33,238 nt of DNA from Limnohabitans sp. DM1 (GTDB taxonomy: Bacteria > Pseudomonadota > Gammaproteobacteria > Burkholderiales > Burkholderiaceae_C): NCBI RefSeq assembly GCF_001269385.1, contig NZ_CXOO01000005.1, positions 1-33,238 on the forward strand. The letters run 5' to 3'. Of the stretch, positions 1-7,401 are shown piece by piece (within the stretch, counting starts at the first letter, position 1; each line of letters starts with the position of its first letter). Under the pieces are notes generated by a model. That model saw nothing but the letters and a program-made list of their open reading frames with translations, ran no database searches and was not told the origin of the DNA. The position numbers were made by a program, and so were the translations under genes.

Positions 1-38
1 AACTGTTGGGCTTGAGTTTTGACGTGCTCTTCCGCTCT
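1..38. other. Adapter-like sequence at the contig edge (probable assembly artefact)
   Basis: Bases 21-38 read GACGTGCTCTTCCGCTCT. This differs from the 20-nt Illumina TruSeq stem GACGTGTGCTCTTCCGATCT by one 2-nt gap and one substitution, and bases 12-20 (TTGAGTTTT) resemble the preceding adapter bases. The stretch sits exactly where the 16S rRNA gene stops matching 16S sequence, at the very end of the window. I infer untrimmed, error-containing adapter sequence. It could be coincidence, but position and similarity together argue against that. Confidence 0.6.
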
Positions 39-40
39 AT

Positions 41-84
41 TCCGCCAGCGGTCAATCTGAGCCAGGATCAAACTCTATAGTTCG
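41..84 (-). rRNA. rrs: 16S rRNA gene, 5' end only (truncated by window edge)
   Basis: On the minus strand the sequence contains AGAGTTTGATCCTGGCTCAG, the universal 16S 27F site, preceded by AACTAT as in Burkholderiales and followed by ATTGACCGCTGGCGG. The usual sequence here is ATTGAACGCTGGCGG, so there is one substitution. After GGCGG the expected continuation (CATGCCTTACAC...) is absent and adapter-like sequence begins. The mature 5' end is placed near 84 by similarity to related 16S genes, to within a few bases. Transcription runs leftward, off the window. Confidence 0.93.
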
Positions 85-317
85 ATCTTGATTTTTTTCG
101 GTCTTTCGACCAACTCATAAATTGGAATCGACGCGAACATCATCTCTGATATCCACATCTTTTTTACTTCATGAGCGTTTGTTAGCTAATTAAAGCTAAG
201 TTCCGAAGAACTTGGCAATCACCATCAAACGCCCACGCTTATCGGCTGTATATTTTTAAAGAACCCAAGCAGCTTAGAGCCACTTCGTTTACCTCGCTTC
301 GATCAGCGAAGCCTTGT
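85..317 (-). other. rRNA operon leader (transcribed spacer before 16S)
   Basis: This is a gene-free, AT-rich stretch between the rrn promoters and 16S, read on the minus strand. It carries a boxA-like element (252-264) and two small hairpins with exceptionally stable loops. At 198-213 the RNA reads AAGUUC-UUCG-GAACUU, a UUCG tetraloop. At 100-111 it reads GGUC-GAAA-GACC, a GNRA tetraloop. Such elements are typical of rRNA leaders, which take part in antitermination and pre-16S processing. The left boundary is the inferred mature 16S end and the right boundary is the putative P1 promoter. Confidence 0.75.
252..264 (-). promoter_or_regulatory. boxA antitermination element of the rrn leader
   Basis: The minus strand reads GTTCTTTAAAAAT, close to the bacterial boxA core (TGCTCTTTAA) bound by NusB/NusE for rRNA antitermination. 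It lies about 170 bp before 16S and about 55 bp after the putative P1 -10, which is the expected location. The role is inferred from position and motif. Confidence 0.7.
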
Positions 318-347
318 ATTATGACACAGCTTTTATCGCCGCATCAA
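318..347 (-). promoter_or_regulatory. rrn promoter P1 (proximal)
   Basis: Read leftward, TTGATG (342-347) is followed after 18 bp by CATAAT (318-323), giving -35-like and -10-like hexamers. The stretch immediately upstream, about 348-366, is rich in A/T runs on the minus strand (AAGAAAATTTTCAAAAAC), like an UP element. The promoter is oriented toward the boxA and 16S. It shares a ~31-nt similarity with a second copy at 437-467. Confidence 0.65.
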
Positions 348-436
348 GTTTTTGAAAATTTTCTTGATCAACAAGATCGTTTCGCAAACCTCCTCGCTGT
401 TCTTGTTTGGCTTCTTTCGAAAACCTCACTTGTGTG

Positions 437-467
437 CAGCGAAGCCCTCAATTATGGCACAGATTTT
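437..467 (-). promoter_or_regulatory. Second rrn promoter-like copy (P2, distal)
   Basis: The plus strand CAGCGAAGCC-(4 nt)-ATTATGGCACAGATTTT repeats 304-334 with a few substitutions, mostly around the spacer between CAGCGAAGCC and ATTATG. The shared block contains the same CATAAT -10 on the minus strand (451-456), 133 bp upstream of the P1 -10. I do not see a good -35 at 17-18 bp, so this may be a weak or factor-dependent tandem promoter. Tandem promoters are the norm for rRNA operons. Confidence 0.5.
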
Positions 468-533
468 TCCACCCTGGTGGGTTTTTTGTCTTCGTAGAGC
501 ATTTTTTGCTGGTCCCACCCGGATAATGGGCCC

Positions 534-2441
534 ATGGCTTTACTCACTCTATTGAACGCTTCTCTGGCTTTTGGCCATGTGGCACTCCTCGATCACGCAG
601 ACTTCTCCCTGGAGACATCTGAGCGCATCGGCTTGATCGGTCGCAACGGCACAGGCAAATCGTCTCTGCTCAAAATTTTGGCCGGGATGGAACGCCCAGA
701 TGACGGCGCGCTGCACATACAACAAGGCGTTCGCATCGCCTACGTGGCGCAAGAACCCGTGTTGGTCCCCGAGCACACCATTTTTGAGTCGGTTCGTGAA
801 GGCCTGGCCGAAGTGGTGCAGTGGATCGACGACTACACCCACAGCCGGGGAGATCTGGACACCCTGCAAGGGCTGATCGAATCGCGCGACGGCTGGGGCT
901 GGGAGCAACGCCTGGAGGAAACCCTGCAACGCCTGAAGCTGGACCCGAACGCCATTGTGCAATCGCTGTCTGGCGGTATGCGCAAGCGGGTGGCCTTGGC
1001 CCAGGCTTTGGTGACCCGTCCTGATGTGCTCTTATTAGATGAACCCACCAACCACCTAGACCTGAACGCCATCACCTGGCTGGAGGACCTGCTAATTGAC
1101 TTCAAGGGCAGCGTGATCGCCATCACGCACGACCGGGCGTTTCTGGACCGCATCGCCACGCGGATTGTCGAGCTGGATCGGGGCAAGCTGCGTCCTTATC
1201 CGGGCAACTATGCCGCTTACCAGGTTCAAAAGGAAGAGCAGCTCGCGCAAGAAGCCGTGATTCAGGCCAAAGCCGACAAGCTGCTCGCTCAAGAGGAGGT
1301 GTGGATTCGCAAAGGTGTGGAAGCGCGTCGCACCCGCAGCCAAAGCCGCATCACGCGCCTGCAAAACCTGCGCAGTGAACGCGCCGCCCGCCGTGAAAAA
1401 GTAGGCAACGTGAAAATGGAAGTCGCCTCGGGCGTGCCCAGCGGCAAGCTGGTAGCCGAGTTGACGGACGTGAGCAAGAGCTTCCCCCAGCCAGACGGCT
1501 CGGTGCGCACCATCATCCAGAAATTCACCGGCACCTTGCTGCGCGGCGACAAAATCGGCCTGCTGGGCCCCAACGGCGCGGGAAAGACCACCTTGCTCAA
1601 ACTGATTCTGGGCGAGCTCGAAGCCGACAGCGGCGAAGTGCGTCGCGGCACCAAGATGGAAGTGGCCTACTTTGACCAGATGCGCGACGCACTGGACCTG
1701 GACGCGACGCTGGAAGACTTCATCAGCCCCGGCAGCGAATGGATCGAGATTGGCAACAAGCGCCAGCACGTCAAAAGCTACCTCGGCGACTTTTTGTTCT
1801 CGCCCGCACGCGGTACCTCGCCCGTGCGCTCCCTGTCAGGGGGCGAGCGCAACCGCTTGCTGCTGGCGCGGTTGTTTGCCCGCCCCGCCAACGTATTGGT
1901 GCTGGACGAACCCACCAACGACCTGGACATCGAAACCCTGGAGTTGCTGGAAGAGCTGCTGCAGACTTATGAAGGCACGGTGTTCCTGGTCAGCCACGAC
2001 CGCGCCTTCATGGACAACGTGGTCACCGGCATCATCGCCTGCGAAAGCGCCCCGGACCAACCGGGCCTGTGGCGTGAATACGAGGGTTCGGTCCAGGACT
2101 GGCTGGTGCAATCACAACGCGCTCAGGCCATTCGGGCCCAGGCCGCTCAGCGCAGTGGCTCAACGCCAGCGGTCACGGTAGCGCCTGACACAACGGCTGC
2201 CGCTCCGGCCGCCGCTGCCCGCAGCAAGCTCAGCTACAAAGAGCAGCGCGAGCTGGCCGAGCTGCCCGCCAAAATCGAAGCGCTGGAAAAAGAGCAAGCC
2301 GCAGCCCGTGCGCAACTGGCGGACGGCAGCATTTACCAACGCGACCCGGGCTTGGCTCAGCAACTGTTCAAGCGGGATGCCGAGATTGACGACGTGCTGT
2401 TGGCCGCCATGGAGCGCTGGGAAGTGCTGTCGGCCCGCTGA
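534..2441 (+). CDS. uup: ABC-F family ATPase Uup (ribosome/DNA-associated)
   Basis: The protein has 635 aa and two ABC ATPase domains with no membrane segments, the ABC-F layout. Domain 1 has a Walker A at 36-43 (GRNGTGKS), a signature at 145-152 (LSGGMRKR) and a Walker B at 166-176 (LLLDEPTNHLD). Domain 2 has a Walker A at 345-352 (GPNGAGKT), LSGGERNR from 434 and VLDEP at 456-460. A lysine/arginine-rich linker follows domain 1 (about 232-295). An Ala/Pro-rich stretch and a charged C-terminal coiled coil (about 565-635) identify Uup rather than EttA or YheS. ABC-F proteins act on the ribosome, and Uup has also been linked to transposon excision and branched DNA. The ATG at 534 has no clear Shine-Dalgarno, and a GATAAT hexamer ends only 6 nt upstream, so a very short or leaderless mRNA is possible. 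It diverges from the rRNA operon and meets the next gene tail to tail. Confidence 0.93.
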   Translation: MALLTLLNASLAFGHVALLDHADFSLETSERIGLIGRNGTGKSSLLKILAGMERPDDGALHIQQGVRIAYVAQEPVLVPEHTIFESVREGLAEVVQWIDDYTHSRGDLDTLQGLIESRDGWGWEQRLEETLQRLKLDPNAIVQSLSGGMRKRVALAQALVTRPDVLLLDEPTNHLDLNAITWLEDLLIDFKGSVIAITHDRAFLDRIATRIVELDRGKLRPYPGNYAAYQVQKEEQLAQEAVIQAKADKLLAQEEVWIRKGVEARRTRSQSRITRLQNLRSERAARREKVGNVKMEVASGVPSGKLVAELTDVSKSFPQPDGSVRTIIQKFTGTLLRGDKIGLLGPNGAGKTTLLKLILGELEADSGEVRRGTKMEVAYFDQMRDALDLDATLEDFISPGSEWIEIGNKRQHVKSYLGDFLFSPARGTSPVRSLSGGERNRLLLARLFARPANVLVLDEPTNDLDIETLELLEELLQTYEGTVFLVSHDRAFMDNVVTGIIACESAPDQPGLWREYEGSVQDWLVQSQRAQAIRAQAAQRSGSTPAVTVAPDTTAAAPAAAARSKLSYKEQRELAELPAKIEALEKEQAAARAQLADGSIYQRDPGLAQQLFKRDAEIDDVLLAAMERWEVLSAR

Positions 2442-2450
2442 CCCCTGCCC

Positions 2451-3857
2451 TCACAACATGTCGGCGCGGGTCTTGGCCAAGATCCGCCAAAACAGTTCAT
2501 CTTGCGTGCTGGCAAAGTTCACCCGCATGAACGAGCCGGGGCGGCGATCGGCATGGAACAACGACCCGGGCGCCAACAGGTACCCGGCGTCGTGCATACG
2601 CAGCGCCAGCGCATCGGTGTCTACGCCCACATCGACCCAGCCAAACAGACCCTGCGGCGGTGCCACAAATTGGCAAGCGTGCGCCAGCGCCAGCTTCACA
2701 CTGCGGCTGCGGGCGGCGTCCAACAGTTGTGACAAGCGATCGGTATGCCGCCGAATAGCACCTTGTTCCAGGCAAAGCGCCAGCGCCTTTTCAAACAGCA
2801 CCGGCGTCGTCAGCGTGGACAGGAGCTTGGTGTCCAAAAATGCGTCCTTCAAATCCACCGGAGCGGCCAGGTAACCCACCCGCCAGCTCGGCGCGAGAAT
2901 TTTGGCGTAACCGCTGACGTAAATGGTTTTTCGCAAGCCATCGAGGACCGACAAGCGCACCGCATGTGCCGGGGCCATGTGCCCATAGGTGTCGTCTTCG
3001 ACCACATGGAAGTTGTAACGGTGTGCCAAATTCACCAGCTGGTGCGCTACGGGCAACGACAAGCCATAACCTGTGGGGTTGTGCAAGACAGACACGCTGA
3101 CCATCATCTTGGGCGCATGCATTTGGGCATACCACTCCACCACCTCCAAATCAGGACCCGTTTCCAGACGCGGCACAGGCAGGATGCGAACGCCCAGGTT
3201 TTGCAAGCGCGCAAACTCGATGGCCCAGCCCGGCTCTTCCACCATCACGCAATCGCCCGGTCGCAGCAAGGTCCGGCTGATGATGTCCAGCGCATGGGTA
3301 GCCCCCACCGTGGTGATCAATTGCTCCGGCGCCGCTTGCAAGCCGATACTGTCCAGCTTGGACGACAAGATGTCCCGCAATCCGGTGTCTCCTTGCGGCT
3401 CGCCATAGCGCAAAGACGACTCGCGCAAAGCCGGGCTGGCCACCACCTTGCGCAAAGCCGCTGACAAAAAGTCGGCGTCCAGCCATTCGGGCGGAAAAAC
3501 ACCCATGCCAGGCTGTGGCACGGCACTGGGCTGATGGAACATGCCCCGGATCAAGCTCGCGGCATTCACGGGCGGCGGGCTGGGTAATGCACGCCCAGCA
3601 GCGGGGACGGCCGTGCGTTGCACCCGATCGCGCACAAAAAAACCCCGATTGGGGCGCGCCTCGACCCAGCCTTGTGCCACCAGCCAGTCGTAAGCGGCCA
3701 CCACGGTGGACGCACTCACGCCATGCATCTGCGCGCATTGCCGCACCGAAGGCAAACGCGCACCAGAGACCAGCAACTGGTCCCGCATGCGCGTCACAAA
3801 GCGCTGCGCAAGCTGGTCAGTCAGGGGTTGGCTGGAAGCGCGGCTGAGCAAGGACAT
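2451..3857 (-). CDS. MocR-type regulator: GntR winged helix fused to a PLP aminotransferase-like domain
   Basis: The protein has 468 aa. Residues about 8-78 form a GntR-type winged helix (LPSVRQCAQMHGVSASTVVAAYDWLVAQGW). Residues about 110-468 form a fold-type-I aminotransferase-like domain with the PLP-binding lysine at about K319 (SGYAKILAPSWRVGY), an EDDTYG stretch (about 287-292) for the pyridine nitrogen and NPTGYG at 260-265. This is the MocR/PdxR architecture, in which PLP or an amino-acid aldimine is the likely effector. The gene is transcribed away from a LysE exporter across a 118-bp gap that carries repeated ACTGTAC/GTACAGT units. By family precedent it would bind there and control both itself and the neighbour. 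The effector cannot be read from sequence. Confidence 0.9.
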   Translation of the reverse strand: MSLLSRASSQPLTDQLAQRFVTRMRDQLLVSGARLPSVRQCAQMHGVSASTVVAAYDWLVAQGWVEARPNRGFFVRDRVQRTAVPAAGRALPSPPPVNAASLIRGMFHQPSAVPQPGMGVFPPEWLDADFLSAALRKVVASPALRESSLRYGEPQGDTGLRDILSSKLDSIGLQAAPEQLITTVGATHALDIISRTLLRPGDCVMVEEPGWAIEFARLQNLGVRILPVPRLETGPDLEVVEWYAQMHAPKMMVSVSVLHNPTGYGLSLPVAHQLVNLAHRYNFHVVEDDTYGHMAPAHAVRLSVLDGLRKTIYVSGYAKILAPSWRVGYLAAPVDLKDAFLDTKLLSTLTTPVLFEKALALCLEQGAIRRHTDRLSQLLDAARSRSVKLALAHACQFVAPPQGLFGWVDVGVDTDALALRMHDAGYLLAPGSLFHADRRPGSFMRVNFASTQDELFWRILAKTRADML

Positions 3858-3906
3858 GGGCTGATGGCGTCAAATGAATGGGAAAAGTGTGTCGCCCGAT
3901 TGGGCA

Positions 3907-3950
3907 GTACAGTTCACTAAATGAACCTTTAAACTGTACCGATACTGTAC
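3907..3950. promoter_or_regulatory. Operator-like repeats in the MocR/LysE divergent region
   Basis: GTACAGTT (3907-3914) and AACTGTAC (3932-3939) form an inverted pair. ACTGTAC recurs at 3944-3950, giving a direct repeat with 11-bp period (3933 to 3944), about one helical turn. Nested between them is GTTCA-(5)-TGAAC (3912-3926). Direct plus inverted repeats at helical spacing are typical of MocR-family operators. The site lies 50 bp before the regulator start and 26 bp before the LysE start, and overlaps where promoters should be. Confidence 0.65.
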
Positions 3951-3975
3951 TCATTTCAGCCCTACATTCATACCC

Positions 3976-4593
3976 ATGACCCCTTCAGAACTCAGCGCCC
4001 TGCTGGTGCTTGCCACCGTGAGCAGCTTCACACCCGGGCCCAACACCACGCTATCGACAGCCATGGCCGCCAACCACGGCCTGCGCCGGGCCATGCGCTT
4101 TGTGTGTGCGGTGCCGGTGGGCTGGGGCATTTTGTTCGTGCTGTGCGCCACGGGCTTGGGCGGTTTGGTGGTGGCTTTTCCGCCCTTGCGCTGGGGCATC
4201 GTGACGCTGGGCACCGGTTATTTGCTGTGGCTGGCCTCGCGTTTGTGGCAAAGCGGCAGTTTGCAGCAGGCCGACAGCGCCAAGCTGCAGGTGGGCTTTG
4301 TACAAGGCGTGGGCCTGCAGTTCCTCAACATCAAGGCCTGGATGCTGGCGCTCGCCATCGTGGCAGGCTGGGTGGCCGGGCGCGAAGACGCCACGGCCCG
4401 CACGCTGGTGCTGCTGCCCATCATGGTGGCCTATGGCTTTTTCAGCAACCTGACCTACGCGGTGGCCGGCTCGATGCTCCGGCATTGGCTGGCGCACGGC
4501 CGCCGCTTGCTGATGTTCAACCGCTGCATGTCGTTGGCGCTGGTGGCCACAGCCTTGTGGATTCTGAACGGCTTGCGCCAAAGCGCAGCTTGA
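3976..4593 (+). CDS. LysE/RhtB-family amino acid exporter
   Basis: The protein has 205 aa and about six hydrophobic segments, the size and shape of the LysE/RhtB efflux family. The N-terminal motif SSFTPGPNTTLSTAMAANHGLRRAMRF (residues 16-42) matches the family signature (TPGPN in TM1, then a conserved glycine and basic residue). These inner-membrane permeases export amino acids such as lysine, threonine or homoserine using the proton gradient. The gene is divergent from the MocR regulator and is followed after 7 nt by an EamA exporter, suggesting one regulated transcript. The substrate is unknown. No strong Shine-Dalgarno precedes the ATG. Confidence 0.88.
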   Translation: MTPSELSALLVLATVSSFTPGPNTTLSTAMAANHGLRRAMRFVCAVPVGWGILFVLCATGLGGLVVAFPPLRWGIVTLGTGYLLWLASRLWQSGSLQQADSAKLQVGFVQGVGLQFLNIKAWMLALAIVAGWVAGREDATARTLVLLPIMVAYGFFSNLTYAVAGSMLRHWLAHGRRLLMFNRCMSLALVATALWILNGLRQSAA

Positions 4594-4600
4594 TGCCCAC

Positions 4601-5530
4601 ATGAACAACACCCCTCAACACCGCGAGAACCTGGGCCTTTGGCTGGGGCTTTTGGGCGTGTTCGTTTTTGCGCTCACCTTGCCCATGACGCGCCTGGCCA
4701 CAGGCACGGTGGACGCGCCGCAAATGTCGCCCTGGTTTGTGACTTGGGCGCGGGCCGCGCTGGCAGGCGGGCTGTCGGCCATTTACCTGTTGGCCGTGCG
4801 GGCGCCATGGCCTTTGGCTGAGCAGCGCGGGCCTTTGTATTTGTCGCTGGCGGGCAACGTGATCGGTTACCCCTTGCTGCTGGGCTGGGCGCTGCGCCAC
4901 GTCACGGCCAGTCATGCGGCGGTCATCACCTCGCTGATGCCGCTGGCCACGGCGGCAGCCGCCGCCTGGCTCATGCACCAACGCGCACGCTTGGGGTTTT
5001 GGGTGTTTGCCGCTTTAGGCAGCGCCTTGGTGGCGGTCTACAGCCTGCTGCGCGCAGCACAAATGGCCAATGATGTGGCGCAGGGCTTTGGCCTGACCTG
5101 GGCCGACACCCTGTTGGTGGGTGCGGTGGTGGCCGGCTCGCTGGGTTATGTCGCCGGGGCCAAAGTCACGGCCAGCCTGGGGGCAGAGAAAGTCATCAGC
5201 TGGGTGTGTGTCATGGCCTTGCCCATCACGCTGCCCGGAGCCTGGCTCACCTGGCCCGAGCAAACCATAGCGCCTCTCTCGTGGCTGGCCCTGCTGTATG
5301 TGGGCGTGTTCTCCATGTGGGCGGGGTTTTTTGCCTGGTTTCGCGGCCTGTCGCTGGGCGGCCCTCTGCGCGTGAGTCAGCTGCAATTGCTGCAACCTTT
5401 CATCACCATTCTGGCGGCCGTGCCTTTGCTGGGAGAATCACTGGATGCCATGACCCTGGGTTTTGCCCTGCTGGTGGTGGCCACGGTTTTCATGGGGCGG
5501 CGCATGGCCAACACCCCCAAAGCCAATTGA
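4601..5530 (+). CDS. EamA-domain (DMT superfamily) transporter
   Basis: The protein has 309 aa and about ten hydrophobic segments arranged as two EamA repeats (roughly 12-145 and 165-300), typical of drug/metabolite exporters of the inner membrane. It begins 7 nt after the LysE-type gene and is followed after 46 nt by an aminotransferase, so it probably belongs to the same operon. EamA proteins export amino acids or other small metabolites. With LysE next door, a second amino-acid or metabolite export route is the simplest reading, which is inference. The fourth EamA-type segment near 125-145 is followed by a short hydrophilic insert (RAAQMANDVAQG). The ATG at 4601 is taken as the start because it follows the previous stop closely. 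Confidence 0.85.
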   Translation: MNNTPQHRENLGLWLGLLGVFVFALTLPMTRLATGTVDAPQMSPWFVTWARAALAGGLSAIYLLAVRAPWPLAEQRGPLYLSLAGNVIGYPLLLGWALRHVTASHAAVITSLMPLATAAAAAWLMHQRARLGFWVFAALGSALVAVYSLLRAAQMANDVAQGFGLTWADTLLVGAVVAGSLGYVAGAKVTASLGAEKVISWVCVMALPITLPGAWLTWPEQTIAPLSWLALLYVGVFSMWAGFFAWFRGLSLGGPLRVSQLQLLQPFITILAAVPLLGESLDAMTLGFALLVVATVFMGRRMANTPKAN

Positions 5531-5576
5531 ATAACCAATTGACAATCCAACTGAACAAAAAATTGAGGAGCAAAAC

Positions 5577-6770
5577 ATGCAATGGCAAATGGCCCAACGC
5601 GCCGAAAAAATGAACCCCTCGGTGATCCGCGAGATCCTCAAGGTCACCGAAAAACCCGGCATCATCAGCTTTGCGGGCGGCTTGCCCTCGCCGCTGACCT
5701 TCCCGATCGACGCCATGCGCGAAGCCAGCGAGCGCGTGCTGCGGGATGACGGCAAAGCCGCCTTGCAATACGCCGCCAGTGAAGGCTATGCGCCGCTGCG
5801 CGAATGGGTGGCGCAAGACCTGCTCAAGCAGGGCATGAAAGTCAGCCCCGACCAGGTGCTGATCACCACCGGCAGCCAGCAAGGCCTGGACCTGGTGGCC
5901 AAGATACTGATCGACGCGGGCAGCCGCATCTTGGTCGAGACCCCCACCTACCTGGGCGCACTGCAGGCCTTCACTCCGATGGAGCCTGTGGCCGTGGGTG
6001 TGGACAGCGACGACCATGGTGTGGACGCAGCAGACCTGCGCGCCAAAGTGGGCACGGGCGCTGACAAAGCCCGCTTTGTGTACCTGCTGCCCAACTTTCA
6101 GAACCCCACCGGCCGCACCATGACCGAAGAGCGCCGCGCCGCCGTGGCGCAGGTGGCCATCGACACCGGCTTGCCGATCATCGAAGACAACCCTTATGGC
6201 GACCTCTGGTTTGACACGCCGCCCGCGCCGTCCCTCAGTTCGCGCCATCCCGAAGGCAGCGTGTACCTGGGCTCGTTCTCCAAAATCCTGGCCCCTGGCC
6301 TGCGTTTGGGTTATTTGGTCGCGCCCCCAGCGCTCTACCCCAAACTGCTGCAAGCCAAGCAAGCGGCCGACCTGCACACGCCCAGCTTCAACCAGCGCGT
6401 GGTCGCTGAAGTGCTCAAAGATGGCTTCATCGAGCGCCATGTGCCCACCATCCGCGCCCTGTACAAACAGCAGTGTGAAGCCATGCTGGCCGCACTCGAC
6501 CGCGAAATGGCGGGCCTGGGTCTGAGCTGGAACCGCCCGGTAGGCGGCATGTTCTTGTGGGTGCAGCTGCCCAAGGGACTCAAAGCGATTCCGTTGTTGG
6601 CCAAGGCGATCGAAAAAGGCGTGGCCTTTGTCCCCGGCTCGGCTTTTTACGCCGGAGATGCCGATGAAAGTACCCTGCGCCTGTCCTTTGTGACCGCCAC
6701 GGTGGACCAAATCAACACCGGCATGAGCGCATTGGCAGCAGCCATTCGGGAATCCTTGTCCGGCCAATAA
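5577..6770 (+). CDS. PLP-dependent aminotransferase, class I/II (2-aminoadipate/valine-type)
   Basis: The protein has 397 aa and is a fold-type-I aminotransferase. It has an N-terminal substrate-loop motif SFAGGLPSPLTFP (31-43), the cofactor-contacting GSQQGLDL (99-106), NPTGR (176-180), the aspartate in IIEDNPYGDL (D204) and the Schiff-base lysine K236 in GSFSKILAPGLRLGY. The sequence is of the LysN/2-aminoadipate transaminase type, related to the C-terminal domain of MocR regulators, and acts in the cytoplasm. A good Shine-Dalgarno (GAGGAG, 5564-5569) precedes the ATG. It follows the two exporters and precedes a GST gene by only 2 nt. Together with MocR, LysE and EamA it suggests control of a particular amino acid by both conversion and export. 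The exact substrate is not deducible. Confidence 0.9.
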   Translation: MQWQMAQRAEKMNPSVIREILKVTEKPGIISFAGGLPSPLTFPIDAMREASERVLRDDGKAALQYAASEGYAPLREWVAQDLLKQGMKVSPDQVLITTGSQQGLDLVAKILIDAGSRILVETPTYLGALQAFTPMEPVAVGVDSDDHGVDAADLRAKVGTGADKARFVYLLPNFQNPTGRTMTEERRAAVAQVAIDTGLPIIEDNPYGDLWFDTPPAPSLSSRHPEGSVYLGSFSKILAPGLRLGYLVAPPALYPKLLQAKQAADLHTPSFNQRVVAEVLKDGFIERHVPTIRALYKQQCEAMLAALDREMAGLGLSWNRPVGGMFLWVQLPKGLKAIPLLAKAIEKGVAFVPGSAFYAGDADESTLRLSFVTATVDQINTGMSALAAAIRESLSGQ

Positions 6771-6772
6771 GC

Positions 6773-7387
6773 ATGCTCAAAATTTGGGGGCGCATCAGCT
6801 CGATCAATGTGCGAAAAGTTGTGCTTTGCGCACAAATGCTGAACATCCCGTTTCAGCGTGTTGACGCCGGTTTGAGTTTTGGTGTGGTCCACACACCAGA
6901 CTATTTGAGGCTCAACCCCAATGCCATGGTGCCCACCATCCAAGATGGTGCCTACACACTGTGGGAGTCCAACGTGATCGTGCGCTACCTGTGCGCACGG
7001 GAAAACCAGCTCTACCCTTCGAACTTGCAGACCCGCTGCACGGCAGAGCAATGGATGGACTGGCAGCAGACCAGCCTCAATCGCGCCAGCGGGCCTGCCT
7101 TCGTGCAATGGATTCGAACGCCCGAATCCCAACGCAATCATGACCTGATTGCCCAATCGGTCGCGGCCACAGAACCCTTGTTGGATTTGCTCAATCAACA
7201 GCTTCAAAAGCAAGCTTTCATTGCAGGCGAGCAGATGAGCATGGCCGACCTGCCCATCGCGTGCGAAGTGCACCGCTGGTGGGGCCTGCCGCAAAGCCGT
7301 CCCCATTGGCCACATTTGGAACGCTGGTACGCACAGATGCGCCAGCATCCGGGCGCATTGGGTGTATTGGATTTACCTTTGTCCTGA
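6773..7387 (+). CDS. Glutathione S-transferase family protein
   Basis: The protein has 204 aa. Residues 1-78 form the thioredoxin-like glutathione domain: MLKIWGRISSINVRKVVL with a serine-rich active-site loop, then the cis-proline in AMVPTI and the glutathione gamma-glutamyl contact in WESNVIVRYL. Residues about 90-200 form the all-helical domain, including AGEQMSMADLPIACEVHRW, the usual N-capping motif. The product is cytosolic and conjugates glutathione or has a related redox activity; the substrate is unknown. The ATG lies 2 nt after the aminotransferase stop, so translation is probably coupled and this may be the last gene of that operon. Confidence 0.9.
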   Translation: MLKIWGRISSINVRKVVLCAQMLNIPFQRVDAGLSFGVVHTPDYLRLNPNAMVPTIQDGAYTLWESNVIVRYLCARENQLYPSNLQTRCTAEQWMDWQQTSLNRASGPAFVQWIRTPESQRNHDLIAQSVAATEPLLDLLNQQLQKQAFIAGEQMSMADLPIACEVHRWWGLPQSRPHWPHLERWYAQMRQHPGALGVLDLPLS

Positions 7388-7401
7388 AAGACTTTTCTGC
7401 C

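Noticed and set aside
352..555. A 67-codon open frame in the rRNA promoter region
   Set aside because: It overlaps promoter and UP-element-like sequence of the rRNA operon, has no ribosome site and shows no protein-like composition.
5490..6767. A 425-codon open frame on the minus strand opposite the aminotransferase
   Set aside because: It mirrors the aminotransferase codons, has no recognisable motifs and has the His/Gln/Gly bias of an antisense frame.
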